Assembly (NCBI RefSeq): GCF_016863395.1
Contig: NZ_BOOU01000029.1
Coordinates: forward strand, 1 to 64,000
Source of the DNA: Sphaerisporangium rufum
Lineage (GTDB): Bacteria; Actinomycetota; Actinomycetes; Streptosporangiales; Streptosporangiaceae
DNA length: 64,000 nucleotides
Direction of reading: 5' to 3'
The position numbers were made by a program, and so were the translations under genes. This document shows positions 29,670 through 38,504 of the stretch, in pieces. Each line of letters opens with the position of its first letter. Positions within the stretch are counted from its first letter, which is position 1. Under the pieces are notes generated by a model. The model worked only from the letters and a program-made list of their open reading frames with translations, did not search any database and was not told the origin of the DNA.

Positions 29670-29681
29670 TAGGTGAACCTA
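29670..29681. promoter_or_regulatory. Second operator candidate, TAGGT-GA-ACCTA
   Basis: A 5-base inverted repeat with a 2-base spacer lies 20 bases before the reductase ATG, where it would cover the start of its transcript. The HxlR protein could bind either dyad or both. Confidence 0.4.
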
Positions 29682-29701
29682 ACCGACCAGAAGGAGGACG
29701 G

Positions 29702-30364
29702 ATGCGCATCGGCATCCTTGGCGCGGGTGGCATGGCCGGCGGTCTCGGCGCCGGGTGGGCCCGGGCCGGGCATGAGGTGATGGTCGGCGGGCGCGACCCG
29801 GGGAAGGCGGCGGCGCTGGCCGCGCGGCTCGGTCCCGGCGCCCGGTCGGGCACCCTCGCGCAGGCGGCCGGGCACGGCGAGGTCGTGTTGCTGGCGGTGC
29901 CGGCCGCCGCCGCCGAGGAGGTGCTCGCCGCGGCGGGGGCCGGAGGCGGCGCGCTGGCCGGGCGCCCGCTCATCGACTGCACGAACGCCGTCGACCACGA
30001 GCGCATGGTGCCCGCCACGGCCGGCGGCCCGTCGATGGCCGAGCGGGTCGCGGCGGCGGCACCCGGCGCGCACGTGGTCAAGGCGTTCAACCTCTGCCAC
30101 GAGGCCGTGTGGCGCATGACGCCGCCGGCCTTCGACGGCGAGCCGCTCCTGGTCCCGCTGTGCGGCGACGACCCGGGAGCGCTGGAGACCGTCGGCGGGC
30201 TGGTCGGCGACCTCGGCTGCGTCCCCGTCGACGGCGGTGGACTGGTCCGGGCCGGCGCCCTGGAGGCGACCATGGTCTTCATGGTCGGACTCTGGTTCCG
30301 CGGCGTGGACGCCCGTTCGGTGCTGCCGCCGCTCAAGTACGCCTTCGGCTCCGCGGGGACCTGA
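29702..30364 (+). CDS. NADP-binding reductase, F420-dependent NADP reductase-like
   Basis: A 220-residue Rossmann protein. The nucleotide loop GILGAGGMAGGLGAGWARAGHEVMVGGRD ends in GRD, a form common in NADP-binding F420 oxidoreductase relatives. DCTNAV and HVVKAFNL, typical of this family, follow. An AGAAGGAGG site precedes the ATG. Its divergent HxlR neighbour probably controls it. The substrate is unknown; F420 itself or another hydride carrier is possible. Confidence 0.82.
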   Translation: MRIGILGAGGMAGGLGAGWARAGHEVMVGGRDPGKAAALAARLGPGARSGTLAQAAGHGEVVLLAVPAAAAEEVLAAAGAGGGALAGRPLIDCTNAVDHERMVPATAGGPSMAERVAAAAPGAHVVKAFNLCHEAVWRMTPPAFDGEPLLVPLCGDDPGALETVGGLVGDLGCVPVDGGGLVRAGALEATMVFMVGLWFRGVDARSVLPPLKYAFGSAGT

Positions 30365-30481
30365 CCCCGCCGGCTCCTGGCACCGGCCGCCCGGCGGCCC
30401 GCGGACGCGGCCACCGGATCCGCGGACCGCCCGCCGGCCCCGTTGCGCGGGTTCCCGCGGGGAGTGCCGGGCGGCGGCGCG

Positions 30482-30487
30482 TACGCT
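30482..30487 (+). promoter_or_regulatory. Possible -10 element for the MoxR-VWA-XdhC operon
   Basis: TACGCT ends 7 bases before the GTG at 30495, with no ribosome site evident, which fits a leaderless transcript. Confidence 0.4.
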
Positions 30488-30494
30488 GTGAAAG

Positions 30495-31391
30495 GTGCGC
30501 GAGGCGATCCGGGCGTCCGATATCGAATCACCGGCCAGGCTGGCCGAGCTGCTGGGCGAGCACGCCTACCTCGCCGACGAGGGGCTGGCGACCGCGTGCT
30601 TCCTGGCGCTGCGGATGGGCCGGCCGCTGTTCCTGGAGGGCGAGGCCGGCGTCGGCAAGACCGAGCTGGCCAAGACCCTCGCCGCCGTGCTCGGCGCCCC
30701 GCTGATCCGCCTGCAGTGCTACGAGGGCCTGGACGCCGCCCAGGCGCTCTACGACTGGGACTTCGCCCGGCAGCTGCTGCACCTGAAGGCCGCCGAGGCG
30801 ACCGGCGCCACCGGCGCCACCGAGGCGGCCCGGCTGGAGGGCGAGCTGTACGACCGGCGGTTCCTGATCGCCCGCCCGCTGCTGCGCGCCCTGGAGACCT
30901 GGCCGAGCGTGCTGCTCGTCGACGAGGTCGACCGGGCCGACGACGAGTTCGAGGCCTTCCTGCTGGAGGTGCTCTCCGACTTCACCATCACCGTGCCCGA
31001 ACTCGGCACCATCAGCGCCCGGACGCCGCCGGTGGTGGTCGTCACCTCCAACCGCACCCGCGACGTGCACGACGCGCTCAAGCGCCGGTGCCTCTACCAC
31101 TGGCTGGAACATCCGGCGTTCGACCGCGAGGTCGCCATCCTGCGGGCCCGGCTGCCCGCCTGCACCGAAACGCTCGCCGCCCAGGTCGCCGCGGCCGCGG
31201 GGCGGTTGCGCGCGGCCGGCCTGGTCAAACCGCCGGGCGTCGCCGAGACCCTCGACTGGGCGGAGGCCCTGCTCACCCTCGGCGCCCACGACCTGGACCC
31301 CGGGCTGGCCGCCGCCACCCTCGGCGCGGTGCTGAAGTACCGGGAGGACCAGGAGGCCGCGCTGCGGGACGGGGTACTCGGCCATGCCTGA
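30495..31391 (+). CDS. MoxR-family AAA ATPase, CoxD-like
   Basis: A 298-residue AAA+ ATPase with Walker A GEAGVGKTEL and Walker B VLLVDEVDRAD. The arginine-finger region is near TSNRTRDVHDALKRRC. With the downstream VWA and XdhC genes it matches CoxD-type chaperones, which mature molybdenum hydroxylases such as CO dehydrogenase by inserting sulfur or metal into the active site. The stop overlaps the VWA gene by 8 bases. No hydroxylase structural gene is in the window. Confidence 0.88.
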   Translation: MREAIRASDIESPARLAELLGEHAYLADEGLATACFLALRMGRPLFLEGEAGVGKTELAKTLAAVLGAPLIRLQCYEGLDAAQALYDWDFARQLLHLKAAEATGATGATEAARLEGELYDRRFLIARPLLRALETWPSVLLVDEVDRADDEFEAFLLEVLSDFTITVPELGTISARTPPVVVVTSNRTRDVHDALKRRCLYHWLEHPAFDREVAILRARLPACTETLAAQVAAAAGRLRAAGLVKPPGVAETLDWAEALLTLGAHDLDPGLAAATLGAVLKYREDQEAALRDGVLGHA

Positions 31392-32670
31392 CCTCACCGG
31401 GTCGCCCGGCCCGCGCCGCTTCGCCGGCCCGGAGCGGCCGGAGGCCACCGGCCGGCCAGGTGGCGCCGGAGCCCCGGGCCGGGAGACGGTTCCGGCGGGC
31501 GCGCAGGTGCCGGGTCGTCCGGCGGGGACGTCCGGGCCGGCCGGCCCGGCCGGCCCGGAGCCGGGTGTCCCGGCGGCGGAGCGGGTGATCGCGACGCTGG
31601 CCGGCTTCGCCGGCACGTTGCGCGCCGCCGGGGTCGCCGCCGACCAGGAACGGGCCGCCGCCTTCCTGCGCGCCTGCGCGCAGCTGGGCGCCGGCGAGCG
31701 CATGGCCGTCTACTGGGCCGGCCGGCTCACCCTGTGCGCCCGGCCGGAGGACCTGCCGCGCTACGACCGCTGCTTCACCGCCTACTTCGGCGGCGAGCGC
31801 CCCCGCCCGGGCCGCCCCGCGCAGCCGGCGGTCACCGTCATCCGGCACACCCTGGCCCCGCCGAGCGGTCACGGCGCGCCGCCGGACGAGGCCGAGGACC
31901 GCACCGCCGCCGCGACGGCGAGCCGCGCCGAGACGCTGCGCCACCGGGACGTGGCCCGGCTCACCCCCGCCGAACTGGCCGAGGTGCACCGCATGCTCGC
32001 GCTCCTGCACGCGCGCCGGGAGCGGCGCCGCTCCCGGCGGCTCACCCCGGCCCGGGCGGGCAGGCCGGACGCCCGCCGCACGGTCCGGGAGGCGCTGCGC
32101 CGGGGCGGCGAGCCGGACCGGCTGCGCCGCCGCGCCCCCCGCACCCGGCCGCGCCGCGTCGTGATGCTGGTCGACGTGAGCGGCTCGATGGCCCCTTACG
32201 CCGACACGCTGCTGCGCTTCGCCCACGCCCTGGTCCGCGCCGAGCCGCGCGCCACCGAGGTGTTCAGCGTCGGCACCCGGCTCACCCGGATCACCCCCGG
32301 GCTGCGCCACCGCGACCCGGGCCGTGCCATGCGCGAGGTGTCGGCGGCCATCCCCGACTGGAGCGGCGGCACCCGCCTCGGCGAGGAGCTGAAGGCGTTC
32401 CTGGACCGGGGGCCGGGCGCCCGGGGCGCCGTCGTGGTCATCGCCTCCGACGGCTGGGAGCGCGGCGACCCGGCGCTGCTCGGCCGGCAGATGGCCCGGC
32501 TGTCCCGGCTCGCCCGCCGGGTGATCTGGGTCAACCCGCACAAGGGCCAGGAAGGCTACCGGCCGCTGACCGGCGGCATGCGGGCGGCGCTGCCGTACTG
32601 CCAGGCGCTGGTCGCCGGGCACAGCCTGGCCGCCTTCGAGGAGCTCGCCGGGAGGCTTTCCCATGCGTGA
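31384..32670 (+). CDS. VWA-domain protein, CoxE-like
   Basis: A 428-residue partner of the MoxR ATPase. A Pro/Gly-rich N-terminus (about 60 residues) precedes a helical region, and the von Willebrand A domain starts near residue 258 with the MIDAS motif DVSGSMAPY; the later threonine and aspartate positions are also evident (SGGTRLG, ASDGWERGD). The gene overlaps its neighbours by 8 bases on both sides with the same ATGC-GTGA-like layout. MoxR and VWA proteins act together in cofactor insertion. Confidence 0.88.
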   Translation: MPDLTGSPGPRRFAGPERPEATGRPGGAGAPGRETVPAGAQVPGRPAGTSGPAGPAGPEPGVPAAERVIATLAGFAGTLRAAGVAADQERAAAFLRACAQLGAGERMAVYWAGRLTLCARPEDLPRYDRCFTAYFGGERPRPGRPAQPAVTVIRHTLAPPSGHGAPPDEAEDRTAAATASRAETLRHRDVARLTPAELAEVHRMLALLHARRERRRSRRLTPARAGRPDARRTVREALRRGGEPDRLRRRAPRTRPRRVVMLVDVSGSMAPYADTLLRFAHALVRAEPRATEVFSVGTRLTRITPGLRHRDPGRAMREVSAAIPDWSGGTRLGEELKAFLDRGPGARGAVVVIASDGWERGDPALLGRQMARLSRLARRVIWVNPHKGQEGYRPLTGGMRAALPYCQALVAGHSLAAFEELAGRLSHA

Positions 32671-33901
32671 CGTGCTGTCGCAGATCGAACGCTGGTGGGC
32701 CGCGGGGGAGGACTTCGCCCTGGCCACCGTGGTGGAGACCTTCCGCAGCGCGCCGCGCCCGCCCGGCGCCGCCATGGCGGTGCGCGGCGAGGAGGCGACC
32801 GGCAGCGTGTCGGGCGGCTGCGTGGAGGGCGCGGTCTACGAGCTGGCCCGCCAGGTGGTCACCGACGGCCGCCCGGTGCTGCAGAGGTACGGGGTCAGCG
32901 ACGACGACGCGTTCAGCGTCGGACTAACCTGCGGGGGCATCATCGACGTGTTCGTCGAGCCGGTGTCGCGCGAGACGTTCCCATGGCTGGGCGACGTCGC
33001 CGCCTCGATCCGCGGGCGCGAGCCGGTCGCCGTGGCCACCGTACTGTCCGGCCCGGGACGGACCGGGGCCCGGCGGGTGATCTGGCCCGGCCGCGCGGCG
33101 GGCACCCTGGGCCCCGCGCGGCTGGACGCCGCGGTCGACGACGACGCGCGCGGCATGCTGGCCCAGGGCACGACCGGCGTGCGCAGGTACGGCCCGCGAG
33201 GCGAGCGGCGCCGGGACGACCTGGCGGTGTTCGTCCAGTCCTTCGCCCCGCCGCCGCGCATGCTGGTGTTCGGCGCGATCGACTTCGCCGCCGCGGTGGC
33301 CAGGATCGGGCGGTTCCTCGGCTACCACGTGGTGGTGTGCGACGCGCGGCCGGTCTTCGCCACGCCCAAGCGCTTCCCCGACGCCGACGAGGTCGTGGTG
33401 AAGTGGCCGCACGACTACCTGGCCACCGCCGAGGTCGACGAGCGGACGGTCGTCTGCGTGCTCACCCACGACCCGAAGTTCGACGTGCCGCTGCTGGAGG
33501 TGGCGCTGCGCACGCCCGCCGGTTACGTCGGTGCCATGGGCTCGCGCCGCACGCACGCCGACCGGCTGGCCCGGTTGCGGGAGGCCGGGCTGACCGAGGA
33601 GGAGCTCGGCCGGTTGCGCTCGCCCATCGGCCTGGACCTGGGCGCCCGCACCCCGGAGGAGACGGCGGTGTCGATCGCGGCCGAGCTGGTCCAGCTGCGC
33701 TGGGGCGGCTCGGGCCGCGCGCTGCGCGACACCACCGGCCGCATCCACGGCCCGGCCGGCGCCGCACCGGCCCGGGTCCCCGGCGCGGACCGGCAGGCGG
33801 ACGACGACGCCGCCGGCCCGGTCCGGCCGGAGGGCGATGCCACCGGCGTGGACCGGTCGCGCGGTGACGTCGCCGGGAACGGGCCGGCGGGCCGGGCGTG
33901 A
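32663..33901 (+). CDS. XdhC/CoxI-family molybdenum-enzyme maturation protein
   Basis: A 412-residue protein with an N-terminal XdhC_CoxI domain (FRSAPRPPGAAMAVRGEEATGSVSGGCVEGAVYE, in part, with the SGGCVE motif) and a C-terminal Rossmann domain (VFGAIDFAAAVARIGRFLG and GYVGAMGSRRTHADR). XdhC binds molybdenum cofactor and promotes its sulfuration before insertion into xanthine-dehydrogenase-type enzymes. The last 60 residues are a low-complexity tail not needed by the family. It overlaps the next gene as GTGA. Confidence 0.9.
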   Translation: MRDVLSQIERWWAAGEDFALATVVETFRSAPRPPGAAMAVRGEEATGSVSGGCVEGAVYELARQVVTDGRPVLQRYGVSDDDAFSVGLTCGGIIDVFVEPVSRETFPWLGDVAASIRGREPVAVATVLSGPGRTGARRVIWPGRAAGTLGPARLDAAVDDDARGMLAQGTTGVRRYGPRGERRRDDLAVFVQSFAPPPRMLVFGAIDFAAAVARIGRFLGYHVVVCDARPVFATPKRFPDADEVVVKWPHDYLATAEVDERTVVCVLTHDPKFDVPLLEVALRTPAGYVGAMGSRRTHADRLARLREAGLTEEELGRLRSPIGLDLGARTPEETAVSIAAELVQLRWGGSGRALRDTTGRIHGPAGAAPARVPGADRQADDDAAGPVRPEGDATGVDRSRGDVAGNGPAGRA

Positions 33902-34602
33902 GCCCGGCCGCGTCCGGCCCGGCCAGGCGGCACCGGCCCGCCGGCGACCCGGCACCGGGAGACCCGGGCGGTGCGACCGGGTGCGCGGGGCTGCTGCTGG
34001 CCGCCGGGGCCGGCACCCGGCTCGGCACCCCCAAGGCGGCCGTCCGGTTCGCCGGCGAGCGATTGGCCGACCGGGGTGCCCGGCTGCTGCGGGAAGGGGG
34101 CTGCGCGCCCGTCCTGGTCGTGGTCGGCGCCGCCGTCCTGGAAGTGCCCGGCGCACTCACCGTGCGCAACCCGGACTGGGCGACCGGCATGGGCTCGTCG
34201 CTGCGCGCGGGCCTGGCCGCGCTGCCGCCGGCGGCCGGAGCCGTGGTGATCGCGCTGGCCGACCAGCCGCTGGTCGGCGCCGAGGCGGTCCGCCGGCTGG
34301 TCGCCGCCTGGCACGGCGGCGCCGCGATCGCGGTGGCGGCCTACGGCGGCGCGCCGCGCAACCCGGTGCTGGTCGCCCGCGAGCATGTCGCGGCCGTCGC
34401 CCGGGCGGCGACCGGGGACGCGGGCGCCCGGCCGTTCCTGCGCGCCCATCCCGAACTGGTCACCCTGGTGAACTGCGACGACGCCGGCGACCCGGCCGAC
34501 ATCGACACCCCTGAGGATCTCGGCCGGCTGTCGGCCCGGGTAGGGGAGCCCGGCGCCCACCAGGGGCGGGGCGAGGTCGACCGGCGGGCGGGCGATCGGT
34601 AG
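33898..34602 (+). CDS. MobA-like NTP transferase (molybdenum cofactor cytidylyltransferase type)
   Basis: A 234-residue nucleotidyltransferase. The GT-A nucleotide site reads LLLAAGAGTRLGTPKAA, and ALADQPLVGAEAV is the metal-binding D-region. In this position, after XdhC, such proteins usually attach CMP to molybdopterin (MocA/CoxI type). It completes a four-gene maturation set. The start GTG overlaps the xdhC stop. Confidence 0.85.
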   Translation: MSPAASGPARRHRPAGDPAPGDPGGATGCAGLLLAAGAGTRLGTPKAAVRFAGERLADRGARLLREGGCAPVLVVVGAAVLEVPGALTVRNPDWATGMGSSLRAGLAALPPAAGAVVIALADQPLVGAEAVRRLVAAWHGGAAIAVAAYGGAPRNPVLVAREHVAAVARAATGDAGARPFLRAHPELVTLVNCDDAGDPADIDTPEDLGRLSARVGEPGAHQGRGEVDRRAGDR

Positions 34603-34657
34603 CCTTGCCGGGCACGCTACTGGAACAACATTCGGTTCCTGACGGAAGGACGCGGCA

Positions 34658-35698
34658 ATGCGCATCGGGATGGCACTCAACTACGCCGGGGGCTTCAAGG
34701 AGACCGTGGCCGAGCTCGCCGACTACGAGCGCGCCGGGCTGGACATCGTCTTCGTCGCCGAGGCCTACAGCTTCGACGCGGTCAGCCAGATGGGCTACAT
34801 CGCCGCCCGGACCGAGCGGCTGCAGATCGCCTCCGGCATCCTGCCGATCTACTCGCGCACGCCCGCGCTGCTCGCCATGACCGCCGCCGGGCTGGACTAC
34901 GTCTCCGACGGCCGTTTCACGCTCGGCATCGGCGCCTCCGGCCCGCAGGTGATCGAGGGCTTCCACGGCGTGCCGTACACCGCGCCGCTCGGCCGCACCC
35001 GCGAGGTGATCGAGATCTGCCGCAAGGTGTGGCGGCGGGAGAAGCTGGAACACCAGGGGCGCCATTACACGATGCCGCTGCCGGAGGGGCAGGGCACCGG
35101 GCTCGGCAAACCGCTCAAGCTGATCAACCACCCGGTGCGCCCCCGCATCCCGATCGTGGTCGCGGCGATCGGGCCGAAGAACGTCGAGCTCGCCGCCGAG
35201 CTGGCGGAGGGATGGGAGCCCATCTTCTACGTGCCGGAGAAGGCCGCCGACGTGTGGGGCGGCGCGCTGGCCGCCGGCCGCGCCCGGCGCGACACGGAGC
35301 TCGGCGAGCTGGACGTGATCGCCCAGGCTCCGCTGGCGATCGGCGACGACGTCTCCGGCCTGCTGGAGTTCGGCCGGCCGATGGCCGCGCTGTACATCGG
35401 CGGCATGGGCGCCAAGGGCCGCAACTTCTACAACGACCTGGCCCGGCGCTACGGCTACGAGAAGGAGGCCGAGCTGATCCAGGACCTCTACCTGGCCGGC
35501 CGCAAGGACGAGGCCGCCGCCCAAGTGCCGCTGGAGCTGATCGAGAAGACGGCGCTGATCGGCAGCGAGGGCTTCGTCCGCGAGCGGCTGGCCGCGCTGC
35601 GCGAGTCCGGGGTCACCACCCTGAACGTCACCCCGATGGCCGGCACCCACCGCGACCGCCTCGCCCTCATCGAGAAGATCAAGAACCTGGCATCCTGA
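34658..35698 (+). CDS. LLM-class F420-dependent oxidoreductase
   Basis: A 346-residue TIM-barrel flavin/F420 enzyme of the luciferase-like family. MRIGMALNYAGGFKETV starts the barrel, and DIVFVAEAYSFDAVSQMG, LQIASGILPIYSRTPALLAM and FTLGIGASGPQVIEGFHG are typical of the F420-dependent branch. GGAAGGA lies 7 bases before the ATG. Substrate is unknown. A hairpin terminates transcription after it. Confidence 0.88.
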   Translation: MRIGMALNYAGGFKETVAELADYERAGLDIVFVAEAYSFDAVSQMGYIAARTERLQIASGILPIYSRTPALLAMTAAGLDYVSDGRFTLGIGASGPQVIEGFHGVPYTAPLGRTREVIEICRKVWRREKLEHQGRHYTMPLPEGQGTGLGKPLKLINHPVRPRIPIVVAAIGPKNVELAAELAEGWEPIFYVPEKAADVWGGALAAGRARRDTELGELDVIAQAPLAIGDDVSGLLEFGRPMAALYIGGMGAKGRNFYNDLARRYGYEKEAELIQDLYLAGRKDEAAAQVPLELIEKTALIGSEGFVRERLAALRESGVTTLNVTPMAGTHRDRLALIEKIKNLAS

Positions 35699-35715
35699 CG
35701 GATCCCGCCCGCCGC

Positions 35716-35745
35716 CCGGCCGGGGCTGGACCGGTCCCCGGCCGG
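35716..35745 (+). terminator. Hairpin terminator after the LLM oxidoreductase gene
   Basis: CCGGCCGGGG (35716-35725) pairs perfectly with 35736-35745 around a 10-base loop, 17 bases past the stop. Confidence 0.55.
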
Positions 35746-35854
35746 CCGCCTTCCGGGCCCGCCGGTGCCGCGCCCCGTCCACCGGCACCCGGCTGGACAC
35801 CGGCCCATCCGAAAATTCATCACGTTACGCGTTCATGCGGTAGCGTGCAGTGAC

Positions 35855-36736
35855 ATGCCCTCCCCCCTGCATGACACGTTGAATCTGCTGTTCCGGGACC
35901 GGCCCGAGTTCGCCGTGGAGATCCTGCGCGACCGGCTGGGTGTCGAGCTTCCGGCCGGTCTGCCGGTACAGCTCGCCGGAAACGATCTCAAGGACCGGCC
36001 TTCGTCCGACCTGTATCCCGACACGGTGATCACGGTGGGGCCCCGGCATCACCCTGTCCACGCCGTCGTCGTCGAGATCCAGCAGCGTGAGGCGGATTCC
36101 AAACGCCGGGCGCTGCCCCGCTACGCCGCCGCGCTGTGGCTGCAGCTCGACTGCCCGGTCACCGTGCTGGTGATCTGCCCGCAGCCCAAGGTCGCCGACT
36201 GGGCGGCCGTGCCGATCGTGACCAGCCTGGCCGGCTACGTGCTCGGCTGCCACGTGCTGGGCCCCGGCCAGATCCCGGTGATCACCGACCCGGGCGAGGC
36301 GTCCCGGCATCCGGAGTTGGCCGCGCTGTCGGTGATGACCCACGGCGAGCAGCAGCCGGTCGTGGAGGCGTTCATGGCCGCGCTGAGCCACCTGCCCGTC
36401 GATCACGCTCCGCATTACTATGAATACGCATACCGATTGGCCGCCCAGGCCGCCCGACAGATGATGGAGAAGATCATGGAATCCGCCACCTGGCCGGTCT
36501 ACAGCCCGTTCGCCCGCCGCCACTACGGCAAAGGTCTCGCCGAAGGAGAGGCGCGGGGAGAGGCGCGGGGAGAGGCGCGGGCCGTGTTGATGCTCCTACA
36601 GGCCAGGGGAGTGGCGGTGTCCGACGCCGTCCGGGAGCGGATCTCCTCCTGCGCCGACCTGGCCCAGTTGGACGAGTGGGTGCTGCGGGCGGCCGCCGTC
36701 ACCTCGGCCGACGACCTGTTCACCACGCCGTCCTGA
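35855..36736 (+). CDS. Rpn-like PD-(D/E)XK nuclease family protein
   Basis: A 293-residue protein resembling the Rpn recombination-promoting nuclease/PD-(D/E)XK group that is frequent in actinomycetes. The probable core reads SSDLYPDTVITV, then HAVVVEIQQREADSKR, giving the Asp, Glu and Gln pattern. A helical middle is followed by GEARGEARGEAR, encoded by three exact 12-bp units, and a C-terminal acidic-helical tail. I chose the ATG at 35855; an upstream extension to 35765 is non-conserved in character. Often listed as a putative transposase, but no transposon ends are visible here. Confidence 0.72.
   Translation: MPSPLHDTLNLLFRDRPEFAVEILRDRLGVELPAGLPVQLAGNDLKDRPSSDLYPDTVITVGPRHHPVHAVVVEIQQREADSKRRALPRYAAALWLQLDCPVTVLVICPQPKVADWAAVPIVTSLAGYVLGCHVLGPGQIPVITDPGEASRHPELAALSVMTHGEQQPVVEAFMAALSHLPVDHAPHYYEYAYRLAAQAARQMMEKIMESATWPVYSPFARRHYGKGLAEGEARGEARGEARAVLMLLQARGVAVSDAVRERISSCADLAQLDEWVLRAAAVTSADDLFTTPS
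36545..36580 (+). repeat. Three exact 12-bp units inside the Rpn-like gene
   Basis: GGAGAGGCGCGG is repeated three times without change, encoding (GEAR)3 in a charged helix. Copy number probably varies between strains. Confidence 0.9.
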
Positions 36737-36840
36737 CCTCGGCTCCGGAAGGCGGCCGGTGGCAGGGCGGCCCCAGGTGCCCGATGGTCCGGCGGGTCCG
36801 GCGGGTCCGGCGGATGCCGGTGAAGTCGTACAGTCGGCAC

Positions 36841-37890
36841 ATGACCGTCAATCACCCCGAGCGCCGCGCCCGGCTGGCCGCGCTGCTGGCCGAGCACGAT
36901 GCCGGCGCCCTGCTGGTGACCCGGGGCGTCAACGTGCGCTACCTGACCGGGCTCGCAAGCACCAACGCCGCCCTGCTCGTCCGGGCCGACGCGTCGGCCG
37001 TGCTCGCCACCGACTCGCGCTACCTTGCGGCGGCCCGCCGCGACTGCGCCGAGGTGGAGATCGTCGAGGCGCGGGACGTGGCCGGCGCGCTGGTGGGCCT
37101 GGCCGACCGGCCGGCCATCGAGGCCCACGACATGTCGGTGGCGGCCTACCGGCGGCTGCCGGGCGAGCCGGTCCCGCTGGAAGGCCTGGTGGAGCGGCTG
37201 CGGGTGGTCAAGGACGAGCCGGAGATCGACGCGCTGCGCGAGGCCTGCCGGCTGACCGACCTCGCCTTCGCCGAGGTGGTGCCGCGGATCGCCCCCGGCA
37301 TGACCGAGCGGGAGCTGGCGCGGGCGCTGGAGACGCGGATGGTCGAGGCCGGCGCCGACCGGCCGGCCTTCCCCTCGATCGTCGCCGGCGGCCCGAACGG
37401 CGCGATCCCGCACCATACGCCGGGCGACCGCCCGATCGAGCGCGGCGACCTGGTCACCATGGACTTCGGCGCGCTGTACGGCGGCTATCACGCCGACATG
37501 ACGCGGACGGTCGCCGTGGGCGCCCCGGCCGGGTGGCAGCGCGAGCTGTACGAGCTGGTGCGCGCGGCCCAGCGGGCCGGCCGGCGTGCCGTGGCGGTGG
37601 GCGCCGCCACGGCCGAGGTGGACGCCGCCGCGCGCGACGTCATCGCCGCGGCCGGGCACGCCGATCATTTCGAGCACGGCCTCGGCCACGGCGTCGGCCT
37701 GGAGATCCACGAGGACCCGTTCCTGCGTCGCGCCGGTGCCGGTAGACTTGACGATCGGGTTCCGATCACCGTCGAGCCCGGCGTCTACCTGCCAGGCAGG
37801 GGCGGTGTCCGGATCGAGGACACTCTGGTGACGCGCGCCGGCGGGCCGGAACTCCTCACCTGCACGACCAAGGAACTGCTGATCCTGTGA
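36841..37890 (+). CDS. Xaa-Pro aminopeptidase family (M24B)
   Basis: A 349-residue dinuclear metallopeptidase. An N-terminal creatinase-like domain (about residues 1-120) precedes the pita-bread domain. The five metal ligands are visible: Asp in MDFGALYGGYHADMTRT (two), His in GLGHGVGLEIHE, Glu in VEPGVY and Glu in VRIEDT. I chose the ATG at 36841 rather than an upstream in-frame start, because the extra residues there are low-complexity. It precedes efp, as in many actinomycetes, and shares the direction; proline-rich protein turnover beside a proline-related elongation factor is a recurrent association. Confidence 0.9.
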   Translation: MTVNHPERRARLAALLAEHDAGALLVTRGVNVRYLTGLASTNAALLVRADASAVLATDSRYLAAARRDCAEVEIVEARDVAGALVGLADRPAIEAHDMSVAAYRRLPGEPVPLEGLVERLRVVKDEPEIDALREACRLTDLAFAEVVPRIAPGMTERELARALETRMVEAGADRPAFPSIVAGGPNGAIPHHTPGDRPIERGDLVTMDFGALYGGYHADMTRTVAVGAPAGWQRELYELVRAAQRAGRRAVAVGAATAEVDAAARDVIAAAGHADHFEHGLGHGVGLEIHEDPFLRRAGAGRLDDRVPITVEPGVYLPGRGGVRIEDTLVTRAGGPELLTCTTKELLIL

Positions 37891-37943
37891 CAGCGCAGGC
37901 GGCGGCCCAGCGAGCGCGACCATGAAGACGCGGGAGAACACGA

Positions 37944-38504
37944 GTGGCGACGACCAACGACCTCAAGACCGGCCTGGTGCTCAAGCTCGACGGCGGTGAG
38001 CTCTGGAGCGTGGTGGAGTTCCAGCACGTCAAGCCTGGTAAGGGCGGAGCCTTCGTCCGCACCAAGCTGAAGAACGTGCTGTCCGGCAAGGTCGTCGACA
38101 AGACCTTCAACGCGGGCGTCAAGGTCGACGTGGCCAACGTCGACAAGCGCGAGATGCAGTACTCGTACCTGGACGGCGACGACTACGTGTTCATGGACAC
38201 CGAGACCTACGACATGCTGCACGTGTCGCGGGCGACGGTCGGCGACGCCGCCAACTACCTGCTGGAGAACACCCTGGCCACGGTGGCGGTGAACGAGGGC
38301 AACGTGCTGTACGTCGAGCTGCCGGCCGCCGTCGAGCTGACGGTCGAGCAGACCGAGCCCGGTCTGCAGGGCGACCGCTCCACCGGCGGCACCAAGCCCG
38401 CCACCCTGGAGACCGGCGCCGAGATCAAGGTGCCGCTGTTCATCACCACCGGCGAGAAGGTCAAGGTCGACACTCGCAGTGGCGAGTACCTCGGCCGGGC
38501 CTGA
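37944..38504 (+). CDS. efp: Elongation factor P
   Basis: A 186-residue translation factor that rescues ribosomes stalled on polyproline. Three barrel domains are present. The loop that reaches the peptidyl site reads [12 protein letters not shown], with an unmodified-type lysine and flanking proline as in actinobacteria. The GTG start at 37944 follows CGGGAGAA. nusB begins in the base after its stop, so the two are coupled. Confidence 0.96.
   Translation: MATTNDLKTGLVLKLDGGELWSVVEFQHVKPGKGGAFVRTKLKNVLSGKVVDKTFNAGVKVDVANVDKREMQYSYLDGDDYVFMDTETYDMLHVSRATVGDAANYLLENTLATVAVNEGNVLYVELPAAVELTVEQTEPGLQGDRSTGGTKPATLETGAEIKVPLFITTGEKVKVDTRSGEYLGRA

Noticed and set aside
34622-34640. Possible second SOS box before the LLM oxidoreductase gene
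   Set aside because: GAAC and GTTC are present but separated by 8 bases, not the 4 of the LexA consensus.
35855-36736. Possible transposase or mobile element
   Set aside because: Proteins of this type are often labelled transposase, but there are no terminal inverted repeats or target-site duplications around the gene, and the motif is that of a PD-(D/E)XK nuclease.
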